DNA of 35,009 nucleotides from contig SVKZ01000011.1 of NCBI GenBank assembly GCA_015068165.1, forward strand, positions 1 through 35,009. Direction: 5' to 3'. The translations under genes and the position numbers were made by a program. This document shows positions 18,116 through 27,381 of this stretch, one piece after another. Position 1 is the first letter of the stretch. Each line of letters starts with the position of its first letter. This DNA comes from Oscillospiraceae bacterium (GTDB taxonomy: Bacteria > Bacillota > Clostridia > Oscillospirales > Oscillospiraceae). The notes under the pieces were generated by a model. The model worked only from the letters and a program-made list of their open reading frames with translations, ran no database searches and was not told where the DNA came from.

Positions 18116-19678
18116 TTAGATAATGCTTTCTTCCCAGCAAGCAGGAGCAGCAAGGCCCAGCAGCTTTGCGACAGTAGGTGCCACATTGGCAAGACCGAAG
18201 GCACCATCCTTGACGGAGAAGGTTTTTTCTTTGTCGTAAATGATGAAAGGTACGGCATTGAGGGAGTGGGCAGTACGCACCGCTTCCTTGCCCTTGCTGA
18301 CTTCGATCATCTGATCGGCATTGCCGTGGTCAGCGGTGATCAGCAGCGTATAGCCGTACTTGTCTGCAGCTTCCTTAATCGCCTTCAGGCTGTTATCCAC
18401 GCACTCCATTGCGTAAACAACCGCATCCATCACGCCGGTATGACCAACCATATCACCGTTGGGGAAGTTACAGCGCAGGAACTGATACTTGCCGGAGGCC
18501 ATTGCCTCTACCATCTTTTCCGTAATTTCCTTGGATTTCATAGCCGGTGCCTGCTCAAAGGGAATTACATCGGAGGGAATCTCTTCGTAGGTTTCCAGCG
18601 CCTCGCAAACCTTGCCGGAACGGTTGCCGTTCCAGAAATAGGTAACGTGGCCGTATTTCTGTGTCTCAGACACAGCATACTCAGAAATACCGGCAGCGCA
18701 GAGAACCTCGGTCAGGGTATTGGTAATCACGGGGGGCTGCACCAGGTAATTTTCAGGAATGTTCAAATCGCCGTCGTACTGGAGCATTCCGGCAAACTTT
18801 ACGCCTGTGTAATCGCCACGGTCAAACTTATCGAAATCCTTGCGGTCAAATGCCAAAGAAATCTCCTGGGCGCGGTCGCCGCGGAAGTTGAACAGAATTA
18901 CGCTGTCGCCGTTGCAGATTTTTGCAACGGGCTCGCCGTTTCTCGCCACTACGAATGCAGGCAGGTCCTGGTCGATACAGCCGGTCTCAGCGCGATAGAC
19001 TTCAATAGCTTCTTTGGCAGAAGCGAATTGACGGCCGATACCCTGTACGTGGGTACGCCAGCCCTTTTCCACCATTGCCCAGTTGGCTTCATACCGGTCC
19101 ATGGTTACCTGCATACGGCCGCCGCCGGAAGCAATGGCATAATCACAGCCGTCTTCCCGGAGAGATGCCAGAAGCGTTTCCAGCTGTTCCACATAGGTAA
19201 GGGCGGAGGTAGCAGGTACATCACGACCGTCCAGCAAAATGTGGCAGTAAGCCTTTTTGACGCCCTCTGCCTTTGCCTGCTTCAAAAGTGCCATCAGGTG
19301 GGCAATGTTGGAGTGAACATTGCCGTCGGACAGCAGACCGATAAAGTGCATTGCCCTGCCGTCTTTGGCGTTTGCCACCAGCTCCTTCCAGGTGCTGGAT
19401 GCAAACAGCACGCCATTTTCAATAGACTCGCCTACCAGCTTTGCGCCCTGAGAGTAAACCTGACCGCAGCCGAGGGCATTATGACCAACCTCAGAGTTGC
19501 CCATATCGTCATCAGAGGGCAGGCCTACGGCTGTGCCGTGGGCTTTCAGGTAGGTATGGGGGCAGGTTGCCAAAAGGTTATCCAGCGTAGGGGTTTTTGC
19601 TACGGCAACAGCATCACCTTTGCCGCCATCGCCCTTGCCTACACCGTCCATAATTACAAGTACAATCGGTTTTTCCAT
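18116..19678 (-). CDS. gpmI: 2,3-bisphosphoglycerate-independent phosphoglycerate mutase
   Basis: VLVIMDGVG, MGNSEVGHNALGCGQV, HILLDGRDVPATSAL, ITADHGNADQM. Confidence 0.96.
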   Translation of the reverse strand: MEKPIVLVIMDGVGKGDGGKGDAVAVAKTPTLDNLLATCPHTYLKAHGTAVGLPSDDDMGNSEVGHNALGCGQVYSQGAKLVGESIENGVLFASSTWKELVANAKDGRAMHFIGLLSDGNVHSNIAHLMALLKQAKAEGVKKAYCHILLDGRDVPATSALTYVEQLETLLASLREDGCDYAIASGGGRMQVTMDRYEANWAMVEKGWRTHVQGIGRQFASAKEAIEVYRAETGCIDQDLPAFVVARNGEPVAKICNGDSVILFNFRGDRAQEISLAFDRKDFDKFDRGDYTGVKFAGMLQYDGDLNIPENYLVQPPVITNTLTEVLCAAGISEYAVSETQKYGHVTYFWNGNRSGKVCEALETYEEIPSDVIPFEQAPAMKSKEITEKMVEAMASGKYQFLRCNFPNGDMVGHTGVMDAVVYAMECVDNSLKAIKEAADKYGYTLLITADHGNADQMIEVSKGKEAVRTAHSLNAVPFIIYDKEKTFSVKDGAFGLANVAPTVAKLLGLAAPACWEESII

Positions 19679-19880
19679 AAACGGAGACCTCCAGAATCCT
19701 CTATAGTATATAATGTGCATAGTTTTAATTGTATTATTTTACTACATTTTTATGAAAGTTGCAACTACTGTTTTCCTTTTTTGTCCAATGTAACAAAACA
19801 TTCCCTGCCAAAAAGCAGAATCTTTCCTGCTTTTGACAGAGAATGTTTAAGAAACGTTAAGAAAACCGCTTTAATATACT

Positions 19881-21929
19881 TTAATTCATCGTTCCTTGGC
19901 TGCGGCGGAAAAGTTCCCCGATTCGGCGGCGCAGGGTTTCTGCCTCCGGGGTATCCTCTGTACCCATCTCCTCAATCCACCGGGCAGAAGCCGCCTGGGC
20001 CTGCTTTAGTGTTTTCAGGTCGCAGGCTAAGTTTGCCACCCGGAAAACCGGCAGGCCGGACTGCCGGGAGCCAAAGAAATCCCCTGGTCCCCGCAAACGC
20101 AAATCCTCCTCCGCAATGCGGAAGCCGTCGTTGGTATTACAAAGTGCCTTTAACCGGGCAAGGGTTTCTGGGTTTTTGTTTTGCGATGTGAGGATGCAAT
20201 AGCTTTTCGCACTGCCACGGCCTACCCGGCCCCGCAGCTGATGAAGCTGGGAAAGGCCGAACCGGTCTGCGTCCTCAATGACCATAAGGGTTGCATTGGG
20301 TACATCCACGCCAACCTCAATCACCGTGGTTGCTACCAAAATATCGGCTTTCCCTGCGGCAAAATCTGCCATAACCGCTTCTTTCTGGCCGCTTTTCATC
20401 TGCCCGTGAATAAGAGAAACCCGTAAATCCGGGAAAACCGTCTGTTGCAGGGTCTCTGCCCAAACAGATGCCGCCTTAATATCCAGCTCTTCCGCTTCTT
20501 CCACTGCCGGGCAGACCACAAAGCTCTGGTGGCCTTCCTCTGCCTGTTTGCGGATAAAGGCATTGATCCGGGCGCGCATTTTTTCACTTACCAAAAAAGT
20601 ATCCACCTTCTGCCGACCGGGAGGCAGCTCATCTAAAATGGATACATCCAGATCTCCGTACATAATCAGCGCCAACGTCCTTGGGATCGGCGTTGCAGAC
20701 ATTACCAAAAGGTGGGGTGCTGTTCCCTTTGACGCAAGTGCCGAACGCTGGGCAACGCCAAAGCGGTGCTGTTCATCCGCCACCACAAGCCCCAACCGGG
20801 CAAAAGCGGAGCTTTCTGAAATCAGGGCGTGGGTGCCGATAATTAAATCCGCTCCGCCGGAGGCCATTTCCTCCCGGACTTCTTTTTTCTCCTTAGCGGT
20901 CATTCCGCCGGTAAGAAGCTTTACCCGGACACCCAAAGGCGAAAGGAGCCGGGAAAGACCGGTATAATGCTGTTCCGCCAAAATTTCTGTCGGCGCCATT
21001 AACGCTGCCTGCTGACCGTTTTGTACTGCCAAATAAGCGGCGGCCGCCGCTACCATGGTTTTACCGCTACCCACATCGCCTTGCAGTAATCGGTTCATAG
21101 GCTTTCCGCTTTGCATATCGGAAAGAATTTCTCCAATTGCCCGTTGCTGTGCCCCGGTGAGGGCAAAGGGCAGGGATGTATAAAAAGGCGACAAATCGCC
21201 CTTTTGATAGGGCGCAACCGCTTTTTGCTCCCGGCTGGCGCGCATCAGGCTAAGGCCTGCGGAAAAAACAAAAAATTCTTCAAAAATCAGCCGCCGCTTG
21301 GCAAGCTCCGCTTCTTCCATAGAAGCCGGCATATGGATCGCCTGATAAGCCCGTTCTGCCGGCAAAATCCCATACTGCCGGCGAATTTCCTCCGGAATAA
21401 TTTCCCGGGGCGTATCGCAGACCGCCATTGCCTGCCGGATGGTCTTAATCATCGTGGCATTGGAAATACCTGCCGTCAAAGGATAAATGGGTAGCACCCG
21501 CCGGGTAACCACCGGCGCGCTGTCTATCCTCTCAAACGCAGGAGAGGTCATTTGATATCCGGCATAATCGCCGGTTAGCGTTCCGTAGAAAACATACTCG
21601 CCGCCATACTGCAGCTGTTCGGTAGTAAACTTCTGATTAAAAAAAGTAAGATTCAGCCGACCTGTATGATCCGCCACCTGCACTTTGGTAATATCCAGGC
21701 CTTTGCGGATATGATGGGTGCGGGGGGTGTTCATAACCACCGCCTTGAAGCAGGCAGGCTTATCCACTTCCAAATCCGCAATACTGACAAATCTTGTCCG
21801 ATCCTCATAGCCCCTGGGAAAATGGCAGATGAGGTCCTCCAATGTAAAAATATTCAGCGCCGCTAATTGCTTTGCTTTTGTAGGTCCAACGCCCTTTAAT
21901 ATGGTTACCGGATCAGATAGCCTTGCCAC
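19881..21929 (-). CDS. recG: ATP-dependent DNA helicase RecG
   Basis: LLQGDVGSGKTMVA, DEQHRFGVAQR, MSATPIPRTLALIMYGDLDVS, QLRGRVGRG. Confidence 0.97.
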   Translation of the reverse strand: MARLSDPVTILKGVGPTKAKQLAALNIFTLEDLICHFPRGYEDRTRFVSIADLEVDKPACFKAVVMNTPRTHHIRKGLDITKVQVADHTGRLNLTFFNQKFTTEQLQYGGEYVFYGTLTGDYAGYQMTSPAFERIDSAPVVTRRVLPIYPLTAGISNATMIKTIRQAMAVCDTPREIIPEEIRRQYGILPAERAYQAIHMPASMEEAELAKRRLIFEEFFVFSAGLSLMRASREQKAVAPYQKGDLSPFYTSLPFALTGAQQRAIGEILSDMQSGKPMNRLLQGDVGSGKTMVAAAAAYLAVQNGQQAALMAPTEILAEQHYTGLSRLLSPLGVRVKLLTGGMTAKEKKEVREEMASGGADLIIGTHALISESSAFARLGLVVADEQHRFGVAQRSALASKGTAPHLLVMSATPIPRTLALIMYGDLDVSILDELPPGRQKVDTFLVSEKMRARINAFIRKQAEEGHQSFVVCPAVEEAEELDIKAASVWAETLQQTVFPDLRVSLIHGQMKSGQKEAVMADFAAGKADILVATTVIEVGVDVPNATLMVIEDADRFGLSQLHQLRGRVGRGSAKSYCILTSQNKNPETLARLKALCNTNDGFRIAEEDLRLRGPGDFFGSRQSGLPVFRVANLACDLKTLKQAQAASARWIEEMGTEDTPEAETLRRRIGELFRRSQGTMN

Positions 21930-21980
21930 AGAACCTCACCCCCTTTTTTATATAGTATAACATAGGTATGCAAGAGGTAC

Positions 21981-22100
21981 GAGTTGATAATTGATAGTTG
22001 ATAATTATGGTGTCGGCGATGCCGACATATTCAAAATATAGAGGCGCTTCAATGTCTCACCTGCTAAAATTATCAACTCTCAACTCTCAATTATCAATTC
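21981..22100. repeat. TTGATAATT/AGTTGAG-type inverted repeat element with central hairpin
   Basis: GAGTTGATAATTGATAGTTGATAATTAT facing AAATTATCAACTCTCAACTCTCAATTATCAATTC, with TGTCGGCGATGCCGACA hairpin inside. Confidence 0.65.
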
Positions 22101-22252
22101 AAAGAAGCCCAAGCTACGCTTTATTACAACAAAACATCCGCCGGCAACGAGAGATTTTTGCGCAGATGAAGCAATTGGCCGTAGGCATACTTTGTGTATG
22201 TCAAGGCCAAAATTGCGCACATATGCACAAAAAGATCCGCTGTCAGGGTATG

Positions 22253-22285
22253 AAAAAACGCCTTCCGAATAATGTACGGAAGGCG
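22253..22285 (-). terminator. terminator of rpsT
   Basis: Minus strand CGCCTTCCG...CGGAAGGCGTTTTTT. Confidence 0.9.
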
Positions 22286-22300
22286 ATATTTTCAGAGAAA

Positions 22301-22564
22301 TCAGGCCAGCTTGTTCATCTGCAGAGCCATACTGCTTTTCTTGCGGGCAGCGGTATTCTTGTGCAGAAGACCCTTGTGCTCAGCCTTGTCGACAGCGACA
22401 ACGGCAGCCTTGTAAGCAGCTTCAGCAGCGGCACGATCGCCACCAACCAGAGCAGCCTCAAACTTCTTGATAATCGTCTTAAGCTGGGTCTTATCAGCCT
22501 TGTTCTTCTCGTATGCAACCTTAGACAGTTCCACGCGCTTCTTGGCGGACTTAATATTGGGCAT
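22301..22564 (-). CDS. rpsT: 30S ribosomal protein S20
   Basis: MPNIKSAKKRVELSKVAYEKNKADKTQLKT...GLLHKNTAARKKSSMA. Confidence 0.96.
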   Translation of the reverse strand: MPNIKSAKKRVELSKVAYEKNKADKTQLKTIIKKFEAALVGGDRAAAEAAYKAAVVAVDKAEHKGLLHKNTAARKKSSMALQMNKLA

Positions 22565-22861
22565 TGTTACACCTCCTGTTCTCGTATTCGGTACATGCGC
22601 TTTCCGATTATACTGCCTTTTTTTAATAAAATCAATAGTTTTTTCAATTTTTTTATAATTTTCAAAAAAATCGGTATCTCTAAAAGAAAAATGCGCTAAA
22701 ATATGGAGAAAACTCTCTGTCAAGTACTATTTTTTCCATCTTCTTCGTCATTTTCCCTTTTGTTCGTCAAAATTAAAAAGCGAAAAATGTTGAAACTTGT
22801 CGAATTTACTTATGTAAACCAAACGGAATGTTATTTATACATATATTTTCCCCAAAGCCCT

Positions 22862-22891
22862 TGTGGAAAAGCCTGTGGAAAATGTGGAAAA
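22862..22891 (+). promoter_or_regulatory. cluster of three DnaA-box-like 9-mers
   Basis: TGTGGAAAA at 22862-22870, 22874-22882 and 22883-22891 (reverse complement TTTTCCACA, one mismatch from TTATCCACA). Confidence 0.5.
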
Positions 22892-23138
22892 GTCCTTTGA
22901 TTTCACGGAGGAGACTGGGTCAACCTGCGATTTCCCCCTGTTTTCCCCAATATGCACTCCGGTTGCATAAAGTCCGGTTTTTAGAGATTTCAAAAAATTA
23001 TGTCGCCATTAAATTTCCGGGATTTTTTGAAGAAATTTAAGCAAATTGTTCGGAATTTGGAGATATGAACCAGTTTTACAAGACTGATATCCTTTTTTCT
23101 TCGTGAATTTTTGTGAATTTTTCACAAAAATATCTTGC

Positions 23139-23168
23139 TGTATGTTTTTTCCACCCCGGGGCATAATA
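23139..23168 (+). promoter_or_regulatory. putative SigF/SigG-type promoter of sigG
   Basis: TGTATG - 17 bp - CATAATA, about 50 bp upstream of the sigG ATG. Confidence 0.45.
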
Positions 23169-23218
23169 CCCGGTAGCGGTTTCCTTTTTCACAGACAAAC
23201 AGAATACGGAGGAACACA

Positions 23219-23998
23219 ATGCAGGGAAAAGTAGAGATCTGCGGTGTGAACACCGCCCGACTAAAGGTTTTATCCGCCAAAGAAATGGACAGATTACTGC
23301 TACAGGCCAAGGACGGGGACGAAGATGCACGGGGGCAACTGATTGAAGGGAATCTCCGGCTGGTTCTGTCGGTGATCCAGCGTTTTGAAAAACGGGGCGA
23401 GTGTCCGGACGACCTGTTTCAGGTTGGCTGTATCGGTCTTATGAAGGCCATCAACAATTTCGATCCCACAAAACAGGTAAAATTCTCCACCTACGGCGTG
23501 CCGATGATTGCCGGCGAGGTGCGCCGGTATCTGAGGGACAACGCCGCTATTCGGGTTTCCCGCTCCATCCGGGATGTGGCTTACCGGGTATTGCAATGTA
23601 AAGAGGCGCTCCTATTAAAATTAGGCAGGGACCCCACTTTGGAAGAAATCTCCAAGGAATTAGACCTACCGGAGGCCACCGTTAGCGAAGCGCTGGACGC
23701 CGTCTGTGCGCCGGTGAGCCTGTACGATCCCGTTTACGCCGACGGCGGTGATCCACTGACTGTAATGGACCAGGTGCGGGATACCCGAAACACCGACGAA
23801 AACTGGCTGGAGCGCATTGCGCTCCGGGATGCTTTCCGGGCATTAGGCCCACGGGAAAAAGAAATCCTCTCCCTCCGGTTTTTTGACGGCAAAACCCAAA
23901 TGGAGGTGGCAAACTTGGTGGGCATCTCCCAAGCCCAGGTTTCCCGCTTGGAAAAAGGCGCTATCTCGGCAATGCGGAAGCAAGTATTGCCAAGCTAA
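23219..23998 (+). CDS. sigG: RNA polymerase sporulation sigma factor SigG
   Basis: KVEICGVNTARLKVLS N-terminus, NGNLRLVLSVIQRF-like region, DLFQVGCIGLMKAINNFD, GKTQMEVANLVGISQAQVSRLEK. Confidence 0.95.
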   Translation: MQGKVEICGVNTARLKVLSAKEMDRLLLQAKDGDEDARGQLIEGNLRLVLSVIQRFEKRGECPDDLFQVGCIGLMKAINNFDPTKQVKFSTYGVPMIAGEVRRYLRDNAAIRVSRSIRDVAYRVLQCKEALLLKLGRDPTLEEISKELDLPEATVSEALDAVCAPVSLYDPVYADGGDPLTVMDQVRDTRNTDENWLERIALRDAFRALGPREKEILSLRFFDGKTQMEVANLVGISQAQVSRLEKGAISAMRKQVLPS

Positions 23999-24003
23999 CA
24001 GGC

Positions 24004-24050
24004 AGTTGATAGTTGAGAGTTAATAATTATCAACTATCCATTCTCAATTT
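24004..24050. repeat. short hairpin repeat related to the 21981-22100 family
   Basis: AGTTGATAGTTGAGAGTTAATAATTATCAACTATCCATTCTCAATTT. Confidence 0.55.
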
Positions 24051-24108
24051 GGCATATTCCCCTCCCCGGACGCATATACTCCGGTAGTATCGCCGGGGAG
24101 GTATTGTT

Positions 24109-24387
24109 ATGTCCTGTAAATTTACGGAACTGCACTGCAAAGAGGTCATTTGTATCAGCGACGGACGGCGGCTGGGCTTTGTAACGGATGCGATTGTAAA
24201 GCTCCCGGAGGGGCGGGTGCTGTCTATTTTAGTGCCTGCCGCCCCCCGTTTTCCCCAAATCGGACGGCGGGATGAATTCCTGATTCCCTGGGAATGTATC
24301 CGAAAAATCGGCCCGGACATTATTTTGGTAGACATAAAGCCGGATCAGTGCCGCATTTCCCGCCCCCGATTGGGTTTTCCCTTCTAA
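24109..24387 (+). CDS. YlmC/YmxH family sporulation protein (PRC-barrel)
   Basis: 92 aa; FTELHCKEVICISDGRRLGFVTDAIVKLPEG...IPWECIRKIGPDIILVD; adjacent to sigG. Confidence 0.88.
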   Translation: MSCKFTELHCKEVICISDGRRLGFVTDAIVKLPEGRVLSILVPAAPRFPQIGRRDEFLIPWECIRKIGPDIILVDIKPDQCRISRPRLGFPF

Positions 24388-24433
24388 TTTGCCAAATTTT
24401 ATGAAAAAAAGCTGATTTTTCTTCAAAAAACAC

Positions 24434-24462
24434 TTGAAAAGTGAAAACCTTTGCATTATAAT
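24434..24462 (+). promoter_or_regulatory. sigmaA promoter of rpsB-tsf
   Basis: TTGAAA - 17 bp - TATAAT. Confidence 0.8.
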
Positions 24463-24589
24463 AACTCGGCACGGAAATTTTCCGTAGTATTATTACACCA
24501 CACACCCGGGGACCTGTCGCTCCCGTGTCCGCAAGGACGGGCGGCCGGAATGAACGGGGTGGAGGACAAAACAAAAGGAGAAAACAAAA

Positions 24590-25333
24590 ATGGCTGTCGT
24601 ATCTATGAAACAACTGTTGGAGGCCGGCGTACACTTCGGCCACCAGACCCGTCGCTGGAACCCCAAAATGGCTCCCTACATTTACACCGAGCGTAACGGT
24701 ATCTACATCATCGACCTGCAGAAGACCGTTAAGAAGCTGGAGGAAGCCTACAACTTCGTTCGTGAAACTTCCGCTAACGGCGGCAATCTGCTGTTCGTTG
24801 GTACCAAGAAGCAGGCTCAGGACGCTATCCGTGAAGAAGCTATCCGCTGCGGTGGCTACTATGTCAATGCCCGTTGGCTGGGTGGTATGCTGACCAACTT
24901 CCGCACTATGCGTACCCGTATCGACCGTCTGGCTCAGCTGCGCAAGATGGAAGCTGACGGCACGTTTGCAATGCTGCCCAAGAAGGAAGTTATCAAGCAC
25001 CAGGGCGAGATTGAGAAGCTGGAGAAGTACCTGGGCGGTGTTAAGGAAATGAAAAAGCTGCCTGCAGCTCTGTTCATTGTTGACCCCCGCAAGGAGCGCA
25101 ACGCAATCGCTGAGGCTAAGAAGCTGAACATTCCCATTGTTGCTATCGTTGATACCAACTGCGATCCCGAAGAGATCGATTACGTTATCCCCGGCAATGA
25201 TGACGCTATCCGCGCCATCCGTCTGATCGCTGCTGCTATGGCAAGCGGTGTGATCGAAGGCCGTCAGGGTGAGGACGCTACTGCTGAGGCTGCTGAGGCT
25301 GCCGAGGCTGTAGAAGAGACCGTTGCTGAATAA
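24590..25333 (+). CDS. rpsB: 30S ribosomal protein S2
   Basis: [41 protein letters not shown]. Confidence 0.98.
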   Translation: MAVVSMKQLLEAGVHFGHQTRRWNPKMAPYIYTERNGIYIIDLQKTVKKLEEAYNFVRETSANGGNLLFVGTKKQAQDAIREEAIRCGGYYVNARWLGGMLTNFRTMRTRIDRLAQLRKMEADGTFAMLPKKEVIKHQGEIEKLEKYLGGVKEMKKLPAALFIVDPRKERNAIAEAKKLNIPIVAIVDTNCDPEEIDYVIPGNDDAIRAIRLIAAAMASGVIEGRQGEDATAEAAEAAEAVEETVAE

Positions 25334-25353
25334 GAACACAGGAGGATATAAAA

Positions 25354-26280
25354 ATGGCTTTTACTGCTCTTGATGTTAAGAAACTGCGTGAAATGACCAA
25401 TGTCGGTATGATGGACTGCAAGGCTGCTCTTGCTGCTACCGACGGTGATATGGACAAGGCTGTTGACTGGCTCCGTGAAAAGGGTCTGGCTAAGGCTGCC
25501 AAGAAGGCAGACCGCATTGCCGCTGAAGGCGTTGCTTACGCAACTGTTGTTGACGGCGTAGGCGTTGTCATCGAGGTCAACTCCGAGACCGACTTTGCCG
25601 CTAAGACCGACTCCTTCCTGGATCTGGTTAAGAATCTGGCAATTGTTGTTGCCCAGCAGAACCCTGCTGATGTGGAAGCTCTGAAGGCTTGCACCTACCC
25701 CAACTCTAACCTGACCGTTACCGAGATTATGCAGGAGAAGGTTATGTCCATCGGCGAGAATATGCAGATCCGCCGCTTTGACCGCTTCGCTACCGGCACT
25801 TCCGTTGCTTACGTCCATATGGGCGGCACCCACGGTGTTCTGGTAAATCTGGCTGTTGAGGGCGACATCGACGCTACCGAGATCGGCAAGAACGTCGCTA
25901 TGCAGATCGCTGCTATGAACGCCAAGTACTGGGATAAGAGCCTTGTTCCTCAGGCTGAGGTTGACAAGGAAATGTCCGTACAGCTGGCTCTGATGGAGAA
26001 CGACCCCAAGATGGCTTCCAAGCCCGCTCAGGTCAAGGAGAAGATCGCTGCCGGTAAGATTAACGCCTTCTATAAGGATATCTGCCTGCTGCAGCAGGAC
26101 TTCGTCCGCTCCGACCTGTTCCAGGGCGACGTTGCCGGTTATATCGCTGACGCCGGCAAGAAGCTGGGCGGCAAGGTTTCCTTCGTTAACGCTATTCACT
26201 ATGTGAAGGGCGAAGGCATCGAGAAGAAGGAAGAGAACTTCGCTGCTGAAGTTGCTGCACAGATCGCCGGTGCTAAGTAA
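25354..26280 (+). CDS. tsf: translation elongation factor Ts
   Basis: VKKLREMTNVGMMDCKAALAATDGDMDKAVDWLREKGLAKAAKKADRIAAEG. Confidence 0.98.
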   Translation: MAFTALDVKKLREMTNVGMMDCKAALAATDGDMDKAVDWLREKGLAKAAKKADRIAAEGVAYATVVDGVGVVIEVNSETDFAAKTDSFLDLVKNLAIVVAQQNPADVEALKACTYPNSNLTVTEIMQEKVMSIGENMQIRRFDRFATGTSVAYVHMGGTHGVLVNLAVEGDIDATEIGKNVAMQIAAMNAKYWDKSLVPQAEVDKEMSVQLALMENDPKMASKPAQVKEKIAAGKINAFYKDICLLQQDFVRSDLFQGDVAGYIADAGKKLGGKVSFVNAIHYVKGEGIEKKEENFAAEVAAQIAGAK

Positions 26281-26298
26281 TTAAACCTAAATAAATTT

Positions 26299-26329
26299 CC
26301 GGGAGACCAAATTGGTCTCCCGGTTTTTT
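26299..26329. terminator. rho-independent terminator downstream of tsf
   Basis: CCGGGAGACCAA-ATTGGTCTCCCGGTTTTTT. Confidence 0.93.
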
Positions 26330-26332
26330 GTT

Positions 26333-27283
26333 TTATGCTTCCGGCAGAGTAACACCTGTTTTAACAAAGCTGTTGAAATATTCTACAATTTCCCGTGGGG
26401 TGTACTTGCCGCTGACCGAACCTGGATAGAAAAGTCCCATATTTTCCCAGCAGATAATAAAACGGTCAAACTCATCCGTGGTCGCAAGCATCATAGGTTC
26501 TGAAACCTGTGTATCTGGATTATAACCATACACCAGCGTTTGTACAAAAGTCAAGTTGTATTTGTCGACTTCATTCCAATACATTGGTGTACTCTCAGGC
26601 GCTTGCAAAGAAGATAGATTTTTCTTTGACGGCTCTATATCTAAGCAAATAACATCTTTTCCGAAAAGATAATCCCGGTAATATCCGCATACGTCAAGCT
26701 GTACCATTTCAATTGCATACCCTTTGTCGTCCATTCGGGCAGCATCTACGGTCATATCAAAATTAACCGACTCTACATAATCCCATTCTTCCTTATTTTC
26801 TTCAAAATAGGAAACACATTCCTGGGCAGTATATACACCACTGCCGGAGCCAATATAAGAAATCTCTCCCCTGCCTTGTAAAACTACACGGTCAAAATCA
26901 TCTGCAAAGTATAGGCGCATGGTTTCTGTATAGGTGCGGTCTGTGCGCTCGGCTTCAAAATAGACACAGCCTCGCTGTTGCTCTTGAAAATACACAAAGT
27001 TATTTTCTTTTCGCATACGGATATTGGTAAAGCGATCAAAGTCATCTATGCTTAGGTTCCAGACATCCTCTTTTGTACGATAATCCTGATGCTTACCCAC
27101 GATATGAATCTGTACCGTACCGATTTCTTTTCCTTTTGCATCCATTTTTACTGCTTCAAAGGTCAGATCAATCTTCTTCACTTCGGGAGTATCCCTAAAG
27201 CACATATATATTGCCAGCAAAATACTAACCGCGCAGACAAGATACAACAAAAGCTTCCAGTGCCGTTTCATAAAATCTTTCAA
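26333..27283 (-). CDS. membrane-anchored hypothetical protein with two internal repeats
   Basis: N-terminal TM segment (WKLLLYLVCAVSILLAIYMCF) then two similar extracytoplasmic repeats; probable TTG start at 27283 after AAGGAG. Confidence 0.7.
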   Translation of the reverse strand: MKDFMKRHWKLLLYLVCAVSILLAIYMCFRDTPEVKKIDLTFEAVKMDAKGKEIGTVQIHIVGKHQDYRTKEDVWNLSIDDFDRFTNIRMRKENNFVYFQEQQRGCVYFEAERTDRTYTETMRLYFADDFDRVVLQGRGEISYIGSGSGVYTAQECVSYFEENKEEWDYVESVNFDMTVDAARMDDKGYAIEMVQLDVCGYYRDYLFGKDVICLDIEPSKKNLSSLQAPESTPMYWNEVDKYNLTFVQTLVYGYNPDTQVSEPMMLATTDEFDRFIICWENMGLFYPGSVSGKYTPREIVEYFNSFVKTGVTLPEA

Positions 27284-27381
27284 ATGTATCACTCCTTCTA
27301 TAGGTATCGGCGAAGCAGAAATTATTATTAATGGTATCATACCGTTTGGGAATGCACAACCTCTTTCCGTTTCTATCTATT

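Noticed and set aside
18266-20191. 641-aa plus-strand ORF spanning gpmI and the recG 3' end
   Set aside because: Shadow ORF running through two identified genes and a non-coding gap.
25264-26199. 311-aa minus-strand ORF opposite tsf (and 24320-25339 opposite rpsB)
   Set aside because: Shadow ORFs of highly biased ribosomal/translation genes.
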